From assembly GCA_963665015.2 (NCBI GenBank), contig CAXXSY010000003.1, positions 682,001 through 746,000 on the forward strand: a stretch of 64,000 nt of DNA, written 5' to 3'. The notes below the pieces were generated by a model, which did not search any database, was not told the origin of the DNA, and saw nothing but the letters and a program-made list of their open reading frames with translations. The DNA is from G963662655 sp963665015 (GTDB lineage: Bacteria > Cloacimonadota > Cloacimonadia > Cloacimonadales > JAIOQZ01). Positions within the stretch are counted from its first letter, which is position 1. Every line of letters begins with the position of its first letter. Shown here piece by piece: positions 24,298 to 33,355 of the stretch. The translations under genes were made by a program, and so were the position numbers.

Positions 24298-26446
24298 AAA
24301 GCGACCACAGATAGTTAGCCTTGAAGAACAACTGGGCGTGGTCGGTCAGGTTGTCGAAGCGGTCGAACTCGACGAAGTTCACGCCGAGGTAGATGTTGCT
24401 GAGAGGGCTGTATTCCCATGTCAGCAGCAGGCTGTTCGAGTATTCCGTATCGCCGTACGATTCGCGTGTATCCAGGTCGTATGTCCTTTGAAACATCCCC
24501 TGCGTGATATTGCGGATGTACAGATTTTGCGAGATCAGGAAGGTGGCACGGTTCCAGATCGTGTAGTACTTATAGATCCGATCGCCGCCGAATTCCTCGT
24601 AGAAATCGGTAAACTGGACGTTGGGGCTGATCGACATCCGGTCGAACAGATCGAGGCTGAAGCCGGATTCCAAGAAGTAGCTCCACCCCTCGAAGCCTTC
24701 CCCGTCGAAGTAGGGCTCGGTCCCGAAGGAGCCGTTCAGCCAGGCCCTGAAGGAGCCGGAAAACATCTTCCAGTTCTCGATGACATAGCGGACGGTGCTC
24801 AAATCCTTCTCCTGTACGTTGCCGCTCTCATCCACATATTCGTGCCGATTGTTGTTGATCTCGATCTTGAATTCCGTGTTTCCGACGCTCTTCCAATCTG
24901 CCCAGACACCTACCCAGATGAACTCCTCGAGCGGTTCGTTCTGCATATCGTAGAAGTTCTTCATGCCGAAATAGACCTCGACCTCGTTCCACCAGTCGTT
25001 TCCTTCGAGGACGTCGTACTTGTTGTGCGTACCGAGCTGATAACGATCCTTGCTGAGCGAACTCATGTAGCCCGAGCCCGGCTCGAAGTTCTTACTTATC
25101 GCCTCGATCCAGAAATCGTTGTAGCTGTGTTCGCCGTTGTGCTCGATGGTCGTGTTGTGCGCCCAGCCTCTTTCGTAGCCGTCACGGTCCATATCTTCCT
25201 CTACGGTCTTCAGGCTGTCGAAGCTGACGGCGGTCTGCGACTTGATGCGTATGTTGAGCGGCAAGGAGTAGAATCCATCCACCGCCGCGACGCGGTTGAA
25301 CGCCGACGAGCCCATGTCTTCCCGGTCCGTGAGCAGGACGCCGACGGTCGATTCGTCGAGGACGTCCAGCCGGTAGCGGAACAGGTTGTAGAGGTCCTTG
25401 CTATCGTCATCGACCCCCTCGTCGTACGCCGACACATAGCCGAACGACGAAGAGGGATACTTACCGCTGAGCTTGGCTCCCGCCACGGGATTGACGATGT
25501 TCCGCGTATAGACGAGGCTGAACAGGTCCGTGTAGAAGAAGTCCATCCCCTGCGTGAAGAAGGGGCGTTTTTCCTGTAGCCAGGTCGGGTCGCGCTTGTT
25601 GATATCGACGTTCATGGGATCGGCCTCGATCTGCGAGTAGTCCGGGTTGACCGTCGCGGACAGCGTAACGCGAGGACTCAGCGAATACGACGCGTCGATC
25701 CCGGCGTCCAGTTCCTTCTTCTTCCCGTCGCGCAGGTAGGACGAGAAGACGTACGGAAGCACATCGAGCTGTTTACCCGACTCGATATCCCGGATTCCGG
25801 TCAGGACGCCTGATTGCGCGAAGATGTTCTGCATCTGGTGCGTCCGTGGCGGATAAACGGACTGCTCGTTGTGGGATTTATCGTACCGGAAGTAGTAGAA
25901 ACCCCAGCGTTGTTCATCCTGCGTGTCGTCGAACGGCAGCGAGGCAAACGGAATCGCCACCTCGACCACGTATCGATCCTGATAGATTTGCGACTTGGAC
26001 TTGAGCGGGATGTTCCAGTTCATGTCCGAGGGCCCCGCGGCGGAAGATATCCAGTCCTTGGGATTGCCGTACGGATTGAAGTTGAAAAGGTATGCTCCGC
26101 GATCCGAATTGAACACGTCGATCGCGAACACGACCTGCTCGTCGTTGTCCCAGTTTTCGCGCGTTGCCACCGTGGCGATCAAGTTGTCCGGATCGTCGAT
26201 TTCGCTGATGAACAGCACGTAGAAGTACTTCTCATCGTACGCGATGCGGGCTTCGGTCTCGTAATACGGATCCTTCCCTTCCTCCGGACTGTAGGTGACG
26301 GGCGCCGGCAGACGCGGGATGTCATTCCAGTCGTCCTCGAGTCCGTCGATCGTCATGGGATAATCCACCCTGGGTACCGGAATTTCCGTTTTCGCGAAAC
26401 AGATTGTATATAAAAATACAAACAGCAATAGCATGGTTGTTTTCAT
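24296..26446 (-). CDS. CBM9-like/DUF5916 outer-membrane beta-barrel protein
   Basis: Starting at 26446 gives a signal peptide (MKTTMLLLFVFLYTICFA) with AAGGTGG upstream; the in-frame ATG at 26464 lacks a good site. The 716-residue protein begins with a carbohydrate-binding-like DOMON/CBM9 domain (MTIDGLEDDWNDIP ~20, EARIAYDEKYFYVLF ~50, DEQVVFAIDVFNSDRGAYLF ~85) followed by a DUF5916 barrel region (TLSATVNPDYSQIEADP ~245, WLQEKRPFFTQGMDFFY ~270) rich in alternating strands to a C-terminal aromatic end. Such proteins are common in Bacteroidota and relatives and sit in the outer membrane, but the substrate is unknown. It is monocistronic and divergent from the DUF3795 gene. Confidence 0.85.
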   Translation of the reverse strand: MKTTMLLLFVFLYTICFAKTEIPVPRVDYPMTIDGLEDDWNDIPRLPAPVTYSPEEGKDPYYETEARIAYDEKYFYVLFISEIDDPDNLIATVATRENWDNDEQVVFAIDVFNSDRGAYLFNFNPYGNPKDWISSAAGPSDMNWNIPLKSKSQIYQDRYVVEVAIPFASLPFDDTQDEQRWGFYYFRYDKSHNEQSVYPPRTHQMQNIFAQSGVLTGIRDIESGKQLDVLPYVFSSYLRDGKKKELDAGIDASYSLSPRVTLSATVNPDYSQIEADPMNVDINKRDPTWLQEKRPFFTQGMDFFYTDLFSLVYTRNIVNPVAGAKLSGKYPSSSFGYVSAYDEGVDDDSKDLYNLFRYRLDVLDESTVGVLLTDREDMGSSAFNRVAAVDGFYSLPLNIRIKSQTAVSFDSLKTVEEDMDRDGYERGWAHNTTIEHNGEHSYNDFWIEAISKNFEPGSGYMSSLSKDRYQLGTHNKYDVLEGNDWWNEVEVYFGMKNFYDMQNEPLEEFIWVGVWADWKSVGNTEFKIEINNNRHEYVDESGNVQEKDLSTVRYVIENWKMFSGSFRAWLNGSFGTEPYFDGEGFEGWSYFLESGFSLDLFDRMSISPNVQFTDFYEEFGGDRIYKYYTIWNRATFLISQNLYIRNITQGMFQRTYDLDTRESYGDTEYSNSLLLTWEYSPLSNIYLGVNFVEFDRFDNLTDHAQLFFKANYLWSL

Positions 26447-26602
26447 TGAACCACCTTGTTTCATCTGGTTGCGTGTCGAACGGGTATTACGAAATTTCGG
26501 ACAAATTGGTGGAATGCATTTCGCAACCCAAATAGCACAAGCCGAATTTTCTTGTCAAGATCGATGAACAAATGAGAATCAGAAAAACTGAAGGAGCACT
26601 GT

Positions 26603-27064
26603 ATGCCCGACAACCGTAACGCCATTTCACCCTGTGGATTGTATTGTGCCGAATGCCCGTTCCACGTCGGCAAGATCGCCGATCTGGCAAGGGACCTGCG
26701 TGCCGAACTGCGCAAATATCGCGCGGACAAGCTCGCGGAACTGCTCTCGACGATCCCGTACTTCAAGGGGTTCGAGAACTACCAGACGTGCTACGAAACG
26801 CTGGGATTGTTTGTGAAAACTCGCTGCGGAAAGGTTTGCCGCGAAGGTGGTGGTAACCCGCGCTGCGCCATCAAGCTTTGTGTCGCGAAGAAGGGATACG
26901 AGGGCTGCTGGGAGTGCGAGGATTTCGCCACATGCGGCAAGCTGGACTTCCTGAAAATCAGTCACGGCGACGCGCATATCAAAAACATGCGCAAGATCAA
27001 GCGCAAGGGAGCGGAGGAATTCCTGAAGGGCGACAAGCCCTGGTATTCGAAGCTGAAAGAGTGA
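26603..27064 (+). CDS. DUF3795 cysteine-rich protein
   Basis: The 153-residue protein has the DUF3795 layout: an early CGLYCAECPFH motif (~11-21), a central TRCGKVCREGGGNPRCAIKLCVAKKGYEGCWECEDFATCG stretch whose ten cysteines look like metal ligands, and a basic C-terminal tail (IKRKGAEEFLKGDKPWY). The family occurs mainly in anaerobes and methanogens and probably binds zinc or iron-sulfur clusters; its reaction is unknown. It is a single gene with GAAGGAG upstream. Repeats follow directly after the stop. Confidence 0.85.
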   Translation: MPDNRNAISPCGLYCAECPFHVGKIADLARDLRAELRKYRADKLAELLSTIPYFKGFENYQTCYETLGLFVKTRCGKVCREGGGNPRCAIKLCVAKKGYEGCWECEDFATCGKLDFLKISHGDAHIKNMRKIKRKGAEEFLKGDKPWYSKLKE

Positions 27065-27085
27065 CTCGGAGCGATCAATCCTGGA

Positions 27086-27151
27086 AGGAAGATGCAGACG
27101 TGGACGTCTGCGTACCCAGAGGGGGATGCAGCCAGGGATGGCTGCGCTCCA
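27086..27151. repeat. Two family 1 hairpins
   Basis: GATGCAGACG-TGGA-CGTCTGCGTACC and GATGCAGCCA-GGGA-TGGCTGCGCTCC stand 20 bases apart. They have the same frame but different, internally complementary arms, which is the clearest side-by-side case of compensatory change in the window. They lie between two convergent genes. Confidence 0.85.
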
Positions 27152-27156
27152 GGGGA

Positions 27157-28881
27157 TCAATCCTCGAAGAACGGATTCAGCTTATCCACCTCTTCGCGTT
27201 GCAGGATTTCATAGACCTCTTCCGGTGTCCGGGCATGGATGATCAATTCCTTGATGTGGGAGTGATGGCTGAATATCTTGGCGACATTCGCGAGCACTTG
27301 AAGGTGCAGTTCGTAGCGGTCTTTGGGCGTGGCGATAAGGATGATGATCTTGACCGGCTGGTCGTCCATCGAATTGAAGTCGATCCCATCCTTGCAGATA
27401 CCGATCACGCCGCGGATGGCGGGGCCACCCTCGACAATCACATGCGGGATCGCGATGTTGTTGCCAATGCCGGTGGTAATCTCCTTCTCGCGCGCGATGA
27501 CGCCCTTCTTGAGTTTATCGAGGCTTAACTCTTTAATGTTGTGCACCTTATGCATGAATTCGGACATGCTCTCCAGCGCTTCCCACTTGTCTTTCGCGGA
27601 GATGTTGAGCCGGATGTATTCCTCTTGAAGGAAGTCGAGCAGGCGGAGGCGGTTTTTCTGCGATTCGCCCGATTTGGAGATGGTCATGCCGGTGAGGATG
27701 GGCCCGATCACCTCGAAGAAAATGACCGCGCTCAGGACGATTGCGGCGAGTGTCGAGGCGTGCGGCTGGAAGATGGGCGTGTCGGTGATGATCAGCATCA
27801 GACCGATCGCGACACCCGCCAGCGGATAGAGGGCGAGTCCGATCCACTTACGCACGGTGATGGTGGAATCGGCGAAGTGCGATCCAAGTGTCGGACCGAT
27901 AAACTTACCGATGAATCGGGATACAATGAGAACCAGTCCTGCCACGCCGGCAACCTTGAGAGCGTGGAAATCGAGGTGGGTTCCGGCGAGCACGAAGAAG
28001 GTGGCGAAGATGATCTCCTCGAGATCGTGGAAAGCGGAGAAGAAGTCGTCGCGGAAGCGGGAATAATTGGTGATGATCATGCCCAGGATGAGGCTGGTCA
28101 GGAGGCCGGAGAAGTGCAGCGTCTGCGAGATGCCCACCGAGAGCACCAGCGCGAAGAGCACCATCGCCGGGAAGGAAAAGAGCACCTTTTTACGCTTCTC
28201 GGTCAGGTAGATCAGCGCGAAACCAACAGTTCCGCCGGTGATGAAGGATTCGGAGAGATAGAGCAGTGGTCTGAGCATGGTCTGCACGAGCGAGACATCG
28301 CCCGGTTTGAGGCGCCCGACTGCATAGTAGTAGAGCGTGTAGAACAGGAGGATGACGACCACGTTGTTGAAGGCGACCACCGCGAGGATGGTCTTGGTGA
28401 ACATCCCCTTGGCCTTGCGTTCCTTAACCACGTGCAGCACGGATCCGGGCGCGGTCGCGCAGGCGATAGCGCTGAGCAACAGGCACTCCTCGATGGCGAG
28501 TCCGGCAAACTGTTTGAGTGCAAGGAACACGATCGGGGCGGTGATCAGGACGTCCATGAAGGTGATCCAGGTGATGCGCTTTCCGGCGTTGTGCAGCTTG
28601 CGGAAGTCGAGGTGGCTGCCGATGGTCAGACCGATCAGCCCGAGCACGAAATGGGTGATAGGGGAGAAGGCTTCGTAGGCCGACTCGGTAAAGATGTTCA
28701 GCACGTACGGGCCCAGCAGCACACCGCCGACGATACAGCCGGTCACGGAGGGCAGCTTGAATTTCTTCGCCAGGTTTCCGATCACGATACCTGTCAGGAT
28801 CAGAATGGAGAGTACCAGCAGCGCGTTGGCGTTGATGATGAGCGAGGTCTCGTGCTGAATCCAGGAAAACAGGTGGTTCAT
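27157..28881 (-). CDS. Cation:proton antiporter fused to a PTS EIIA-type domain
   Basis: I start at 28881, where the ATG overlaps the miaB stop (ATGA) and follows AAGGGACAC. The 574-residue protein has about 12 transmembrane helices of a Kef/NhaP-like CPA antiporter (residues ~20-400; for example TGCIVGGVLLGPYVL, FAGLAIEECLLLSAIACATAPGS split by loops) and a C-terminal EIIA-Ntr-like domain (~425-565) containing the phosphorylatable-histidine motif NIAIPHVIVEGG. The fusion suggests that ion exchange is gated by PTS-like phosphorylation or by the domain as a sensor. Cotranscription with miaB is indicated by the overlap. Confidence 0.88.
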   Translation of the reverse strand: MNHLFSWIQHETSLIINANALLVLSILILTGIVIGNLAKKFKLPSVTGCIVGGVLLGPYVLNIFTESAYEAFSPITHFVLGLIGLTIGSHLDFRKLHNAGKRITWITFMDVLITAPIVFLALKQFAGLAIEECLLLSAIACATAPGSVLHVVKERKAKGMFTKTILAVVAFNNVVVILLFYTLYYYAVGRLKPGDVSLVQTMLRPLLYLSESFITGGTVGFALIYLTEKRKKVLFSFPAMVLFALVLSVGISQTLHFSGLLTSLILGMIITNYSRFRDDFFSAFHDLEEIIFATFFVLAGTHLDFHALKVAGVAGLVLIVSRFIGKFIGPTLGSHFADSTITVRKWIGLALYPLAGVAIGLMLIITDTPIFQPHASTLAAIVLSAVIFFEVIGPILTGMTISKSGESQKNRLRLLDFLQEEYIRLNISAKDKWEALESMSEFMHKVHNIKELSLDKLKKGVIAREKEITTGIGNNIAIPHVIVEGGPAIRGVIGICKDGIDFNSMDDQPVKIIILIATPKDRYELHLQVLANVAKIFSHHSHIKELIIHARTPEEVYEILQREEVDKLNPFFED

Positions 28882-30173
28882 AGTATGTGTCCCTTGAGCG
28901 TCCATCCGACTGCGTCGTCGATCTTGACCTTCACGAACGTGCCGATCTGCGATTCATCGCCCTCGAACACGACGATCTTGAAGTCGCGCGTCTTGCCGGA
29001 TATCTCTTTGTCCGACAGCTTGCTGACCTTCTCGACATAGACTTCCACCTCTTTGCCGATCTGCTTGCGGTATTTCCTCGTCGTGATTTCGGCTTGCAGG
29101 TCGTTCATGCGTTTGAGCCGGTCGAGCCGAACCGCCTCGTCGATCTGGTCGGGCATTTCGGCGGCGGGTGTGCCGTCGCGGGGCGAGTACTTGAACATGA
29201 AGGCGAAGTCGAATTCGATGGTTTTCATCATGTTCAGTGTGTCCTGGAAGGCCTCTTCGGTCTCGCCCGGGAAGCCGGTCATAATGTCCGTGGTGACAGC
29301 CATACCCGGAACCTGTCTCTTCAGCTCGCGGATCAGATTAAGGTAGTGTTCGGCGGTATAGCCGCGGTTCATGCGCTTCAGCACCTCGTCGTTACCGGCT
29401 TGCAACGGCAGGTGGATGTGCTCGCAGACTTTCTCGCAATTGGCGATGGCTTCGATGAGCTCTTCCGAGAGGTCTTTCGGGTGGGAGGTGATGAAGCGGA
29501 GGCGCTCGATCTCCTCGATGTCGTTGAGCCGCCAGAGCAGCATCGGAAAGGTAATGTCGCGCCAGTTGTAGGAATTGACGTTCTGCCCGAGCAGCGTCAC
29601 GTCCTTGAAGCCATCCTTGCCTGCGCGAGTCACTTCATTGACGATCGCCTGGGTGTTGCGGCTCCGTTCGTGTCCGCGCACATGCGGTACTATGCAGTAG
29701 GAGCAGTAGTTGTCGCATCCGCGCATGACAGTCACGAAGGCGTTGTTGCGACCGCCGCGGATGGGCTGAAGGTTCTCGTAGTTCTCGCTGTCGATGAATT
29801 TGGTGTTTTGCCGCACGCCGTAGCTATGCAGCATTCGGATCATGATGGGCAGCATCCGGTATTGATCCACGCCGACGACCAGATCGAGTCCGGGAATTGT
29901 TTCGAGCAGTTCGTTCCCGAGCCGTTGCGCGACGCAGCCGATGATGATGAAGACCATGTCGGGGCGTTGCTTCTTGCGGACGAGTTCGCTGGTGAGACGT
30001 CCAATTACACGGTCTTCCGCGTGCTGCCGGACCGTGCAGGTGTTGAAGATGATGATGTCGGCTTCGTCGATCGAACCGGTCGGTTCGAAGCCCTCGCTCG
30101 CCAGGATTCCGCTAACTGTCTCGGAATCCGCGACATTCATCTGGCATCCGTATGTTTCGATAAAGAATTTCAA
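28878..30173 (-). CDS. miaB: tRNA-2-methylthio-N6-dimethylallyladenosine synthase
   Basis: MiaB is a radical SAM methylthiotransferase that modifies A37 of tRNAs reading UNN codons. The 431-residue protein has the N-terminal cluster cysteines (TYGCQMN ~10, FNTCTVR ~46, IIGCVAQ ~79), the radical SAM motif CDNYCSYC (~153-160) and a C-terminal TRAM domain (EVYVEKVSKLSDKEISGKT). The full family length and the MiaB-type RGHERSRN rather than RimO features support the assignment. It overlaps the downstream antiporter gene by four bases and is divergent from a small ORF and the DUF192 gene. Confidence 0.95.
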   Translation of the reverse strand: MKFFIETYGCQMNVADSETVSGILASEGFEPTGSIDEADIIIFNTCTVRQHAEDRVIGRLTSELVRKKQRPDMVFIIIGCVAQRLGNELLETIPGLDLVVGVDQYRMLPIMIRMLHSYGVRQNTKFIDSENYENLQPIRGGRNNAFVTVMRGCDNYCSYCIVPHVRGHERSRNTQAIVNEVTRAGKDGFKDVTLLGQNVNSYNWRDITFPMLLWRLNDIEEIERLRFITSHPKDLSEELIEAIANCEKVCEHIHLPLQAGNDEVLKRMNRGYTAEHYLNLIRELKRQVPGMAVTTDIMTGFPGETEEAFQDTLNMMKTIEFDFAFMFKYSPRDGTPAAEMPDQIDEAVRLDRLKRMNDLQAEITTRKYRKQIGKEVEVYVEKVSKLSDKEISGKTRDFKIVVFEGDESQIGTFVKVKIDDAVGWTLKGHIL

Positions 30174-30203
30174 ATCATCCTCGATTCATGTGTTTGGTAT
30201 TTC

Positions 30204-30317
30204 ATGGATAAAACGAGAAACGGGCTGAAAAGGGAAATTGTCAATCAAATCCTGAAATCCTTTGACAATGACGCGCTTCGTGATTATTTCGCGGCACTTG
30301 TCGAGGAGATGAAATGA
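30204..30317 (+). CDS. Possible 37-residue leader protein overlapping the DUF192 gene
   Basis: The frame encodes a charged helical peptide (MDKTRNGLKREIVNQILK and SFDNDALRDYFAALVEEMK) and its TGA overlaps the next start as ATGA, the usual sign of translational coupling. The ribosome site is weak. It starts 31 bases from the divergent miaB start. The composition is coding-like, but the short length limits confidence, and I do not recognise a family. Confidence 0.4.
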   Translation: MDKTRNGLKREIVNQILKSFDNDALRDYFAALVEEMK

Positions 30318-30898
30318 AGAAAAACAGACGTGTCCGATCAAGCATGAAACCACGTAATATTTATCTGCGCATCTCGATCATCGCGATGGCGGTTTTCTTC
30401 GGTGTCATGCTGACTCTCTATCTGCATCTTTCCGCAAAAACTGACAAGCAGGAGAGGCAGGACGAGAAGCCCAAGCCCGGCACCTACAGTCGAAGAAATA
30501 TTCCGGAAATCAAGTTCCGACGTGATGGATCGCTGCGATTCGATAGTCCGCAGGGCGCGGAGAAAGCGGTCATCGAGATCGAGATCGTCGCGACCGAGCT
30601 CTCCCGTACGCGCGGCCTGATGTTCCGCAAGGAGATGCAGAACGACCGCGGGATGCTGTTTCTGTTCCCGTCCGAGATGGCGCGATCGTTTTGGATGAAG
30701 AACACCTATATTCCGCTGGATATCATTTTTACCGATAAGGACGGAAAGATCGTACATATCGCGAAGAACACGACGCCCTTGACGGAAGACATGATCCCCT
30801 GTCCGGACCCCGCGATCTTCGTTGTGGAGGTCAACGCCGGATATACGGATATGAACGATATCAGGGTGGGCGATATCATTTCCTGGACGGAGGATTAA
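30314..30898 (+). CDS. Membrane-anchored DUF192 protein
   Basis: A single N-terminal transmembrane helix (LRISIIAMAVFFGVMLTLYL, ~19-38) anchors a linker and a DUF192 domain (~85-190). Typical marks are ATELSRTRGLMFRKEM (~95), FWMKNTYIPLDIIFTD (~134-149), PCPDPAIFVVEVNAG and GDIISW at the end. DUF192 proteins are small exported beta domains of unknown function found widely in bacteria and archaea. The gene overlaps a small upstream ORF by four bases and has a strong AGGAG site inside that ORF. Confidence 0.88.
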   Translation: MKKNRRVRSSMKPRNIYLRISIIAMAVFFGVMLTLYLHLSAKTDKQERQDEKPKPGTYSRRNIPEIKFRRDGSLRFDSPQGAEKAVIEIEIVATELSRTRGLMFRKEMQNDRGMLFLFPSEMARSFWMKNTYIPLDIIFTDKDGKIVHIAKNTTPLTEDMIPCPDPAIFVVEVNAGYTDMNDIRVGDIISWTED

Positions 30899-30968
30899 TT
30901 GTCGTTCGCGATTGTCCTTTAGAGATGTGGACGGGGATGATCGCGTTCTTGCGAAAGGAACAAAAAAA

Positions 30969-30986
30969 GCCCGGCGTGAACCGGGC
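30969..30986 (-). terminator. Terminator of the 31007-31501 gene
   Basis: GCCCGG and CCGGGC form a six-base stem with a six-base loop, and on the minus strand a run of seven T follows. It begins 20 bases after the stop of the hypothetical secreted protein. Confidence 0.75.
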
Positions 30987-31006
30987 ATGAAACGGTTCTT
31001 TATCGA

Positions 31007-31501
31007 TTAGTCTTTCAGAAAATCTTTGATCGTATCTACTTGTTCCTTCACGTCAGCGATGCCGTTACGGGTGACCGTCAATTCGAGCTGAATCGTATCC
31101 TGAAATGAGAGGAAGCTTGCGACGCCTGCGACCGGTACATACCAACTGAAGCGGTAGGTTTGCAGGAACGCGGGATAGGATGCTCCGGTTTTTAGTAACG
31201 TGATCGGCTCCAGACCCTCGTATCCCTCGGGAGGATTCAAGCGCTCATACTTGATCTTTATCTGATCCCCTTCCTTCAGATTGGTCACGGTTCGATAGAC
31301 TTTATCCACGCGAACGAGCACGTCGATATTGCAAAACTCTCCGGGAGGGCAATCATCCGCTTCCACTTTCAACACGGTAATATCCACCTTTTCCGGCGAG
31401 ATATCCTGCGCTTCGAGATACTCCATAGGTGGGATTTCAGCGGATATCACAGTGAACGCGGCAACCATCACCGTGAACAGTATCCAACTTCTCAAGGTCA
31501 T
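31007..31501 (-). CDS. Hypothetical secreted protein
   Basis: The 164-residue protein has a signal peptide (LRSWILFTVMVAAFTVISA) and a mature part with two cysteines in DDCPPGEFCN (~50-59) that may form a disulfide. The rest is beta-rich (DITVLKVEA, VLVRVDKVYRTV, GDQIKIKYERL), resembling an OB- or NTR-like small exported domain. I do not recognise a family. It is a single gene with AGGAG upstream and its own terminator. An inhibitor-like or envelope role is possible but not supported by a motif. Confidence 0.65.
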   Translation of the reverse strand: MTLRSWILFTVMVAAFTVISAEIPPMEYLEAQDISPEKVDITVLKVEADDCPPGEFCNIDVLVRVDKVYRTVTNLKEGDQIKIKYERLNPPEGYEGLEPITLLKTGASYPAFLQTYRFSWYVPVAGVASFLSFQDTIQLELTVTRNGIADVKEQVDTIKDFLKD

Positions 31502-31645
31502 ATATCCTCCTTGTTACGACATTCTTTAATATAATACCCGAATTCCAGTGCAGCGCAATTAATTATTCCACGATGTGTAAATTTTGATCAGCGGAGCCTA
31601 ATTAGGGTGATGAGGTTGGATGTGGATTCTGTGTTTTTCCTGAAG

Positions 31646-31702
31646 AGATGCGGACGGAGACGTCCGTGATCTATTAGAAAGGGCAGACACGGATGTCTGC
31701 CC
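31646..31702. repeat. Family 1 hairpin and adjacent GGGCAGACA hairpin (likely pepA terminator)
   Basis: GATGCGGACG-GAGA-CGTCCGTG (31647-31667) is a family 1 element with one lost pair. Next to it GGGCAGACA-CGGA-TGTCTGCCC (31681-31702) is a perfect nine-base stem followed on the minus strand by TTTCT; it starts 20 bases after the pepA stop and probably ends pepA transcription. Confidence 0.65.
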
Positions 31703-31722
31703 TAAAGGTGATTATATGTGGA

Positions 31723-33192
31723 TCAGACCAGTGTTTTGACGAGAGAATAGAGCAGGCGAACACCGCAGCCGGTAGCACCGGAAGGGCCGAAGGTGTTTTC
31801 ATTTTCGATAAATGCCTTCCCGGCGATATCCAGATGCAGCCACGGCTTGTCCTGAACGAAATCGCGGATGAACAGACCGGCTGTGACGGTTCCCGCACCG
31901 CGTCCACCAACGTTCTTGATGTCCGCGATATCCGACTTGAGTTGCTCGCGGTATTCCTCGTCGTGCGGGAGACGCCAGACGCGTTCACCGCTGTAGTCGG
32001 ATGCCTCTTCGAGCTTATGGTAGAGTTCGTCGTTGTTGCTGAGCACACCGATGCGGACTTTCCCCAGCGCGACGACAGCGGCACCGGTCAGGGTGGCGAT
32101 ATCGACGACGCGGGTCGCTTTTTCTTTCTCGATGGCGTAGGTGACCGCGTCGATAAGGGTGAGGCGTCCTTCTGCGTCGGTGTTGCCGACCTCGATGGTC
32201 TTACCCGCCATGGAGCCGATGATGTCGCCGTTGCGGTACGCGCGACCGGATATCATGTTTTCGCAGGCTGCCACGACGCCAACCACGTTCGCTTTGAGCT
32301 TCAGCTTCGCGACCATGCACATCGCGCCGACTACGGAAGCCGAGCCGCCCATGTCGCATTTCATGGTGACCATGCCGCCGGCGGGTTTGATCGCGTATCC
32401 GCCGCTGTCGTAGGTGAGTCCCTTGCCTACCAGCGCGGTGATGTTGTCTCTGTCATTCGGGTTGCCCATCCAGCGCATGACAATCAGACGCGGCGGGAAA
32501 TCGGAGCCTATGGCAACCGACCAGTAGGCGTCCATTTTCATCTTTCTGATTTCGTTTTCGTCGAAAATCTGGACTTCGAAGCCATAGTTTTTTCCGGCTT
32601 TTATCGCGCGTTCGGCGTATTCGGTCGGAACCAGCGTGTTGGCCGGTTCGTTCACCAGATCGCGAGCCAGTCCGGTGGCCTTGACCGCGAGTTCGGCTTC
32701 CTTCAGGACGGATGCCGGCACCTTGTCTTTGCTGATAAAGCCGACGCTGCAAGGCTTGGCTTTCTTCTTGTCCTTCTTGCTTGTTTTATAGACTTTGAAT
32801 TCGTAGGTTGCAAGCCCCATCGATTCGATGATGAGCCTTGTCGCTTCCGGAGCATTCCAGAGCGCTTTCAGTCCGTCCAGGAAGATCGCGGCGGTCGCGC
32901 ATTCCTCACGCTTGAGGGCCTTGGCGATACCTGCGGCGGTCTTGCGAAGCTTGAAGCCGTTGGTTTCCTCTTTCTTGCCCATTCCGATCACGTAAACCGT
33001 TGACGCCGGGTCGATCGAATGGATGGTTTTCACCTCTCCGGCTTCCCATTTCCAGTCCTTGTTTTTCGCAAGGTGGTCGAGGGCTTTTTTGACGATTGCC
33101 GGATAATCGGCAGCCTTCGGTGCGTCGTCGGAGAATCCGAAAACGACCATGAACTCCTGATCCTGATAGGAATCCGACCATTGGTATTTCAT
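31723..33192 (-). CDS. pepA: Leucyl aminopeptidase (M17 family)
   Basis: The 489-residue protein is a cytosolic M17 metallo-aminopeptidase that releases N-terminal residues from peptides. The two-metal site is visible in GKGLTYDSGGYAIKP (~247-261), KCDMGGSASV (~268) and the signature NTDAEGRL (~340-347). The N-terminal macro-like domain is shorter and divergent, as usual. I chose the start at 33192 because GGAGGTTTGT precedes it; the longer frame from 33228 adds an implausible MIMKIKMKLEVC. It is monocistronic, between a hypothetical secreted protein and an FAD enzyme. Confidence 0.93.
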   Translation of the reverse strand: MKYQWSDSYQDQEFMVVFGFSDDAPKAADYPAIVKKALDHLAKNKDWKWEAGEVKTIHSIDPASTVYVIGMGKKEETNGFKLRKTAAGIAKALKREECATAAIFLDGLKALWNAPEATRLIIESMGLATYEFKVYKTSKKDKKKAKPCSVGFISKDKVPASVLKEAELAVKATGLARDLVNEPANTLVPTEYAERAIKAGKNYGFEVQIFDENEIRKMKMDAYWSVAIGSDFPPRLIVMRWMGNPNDRDNITALVGKGLTYDSGGYAIKPAGGMVTMKCDMGGSASVVGAMCMVAKLKLKANVVGVVAACENMISGRAYRNGDIIGSMAGKTIEVGNTDAEGRLTLIDAVTYAIEKEKATRVVDIATLTGAAVVALGKVRIGVLSNNDELYHKLEEASDYSGERVWRLPHDEEYREQLKSDIADIKNVGGRGAGTVTAGLFIRDFVQDKPWLHLDIAGKAFIENENTFGPSGATGCGVRLLYSLVKTLV

Positions 33193-33355
33193 ACAAACCT
33201 CCAATTTCATTTTGATTTTCATAATCATGTCATATTAATACATATCTCGGATTTGTAAAGTTATTTACTGATGAAATCGGTTCGTATTTTCTGGAATGGT
33301 CGGGAGATAGGGGGAGGCGGTCGTAATCGCTGGTCACCCGCACGCATCTTCGCCC

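Noticed and set aside
24218..25579. A 453-residue plus-strand open frame
   Set aside because: It lies antisense to the DUF5916 protein gene, has no recognisable domain, and arises from codon bias of the true gene. Similar long antisense frames at 2404-3723, 15168-16544, 27541-29040, 28887-30203 and 43906-45639 were left out for the same reason.
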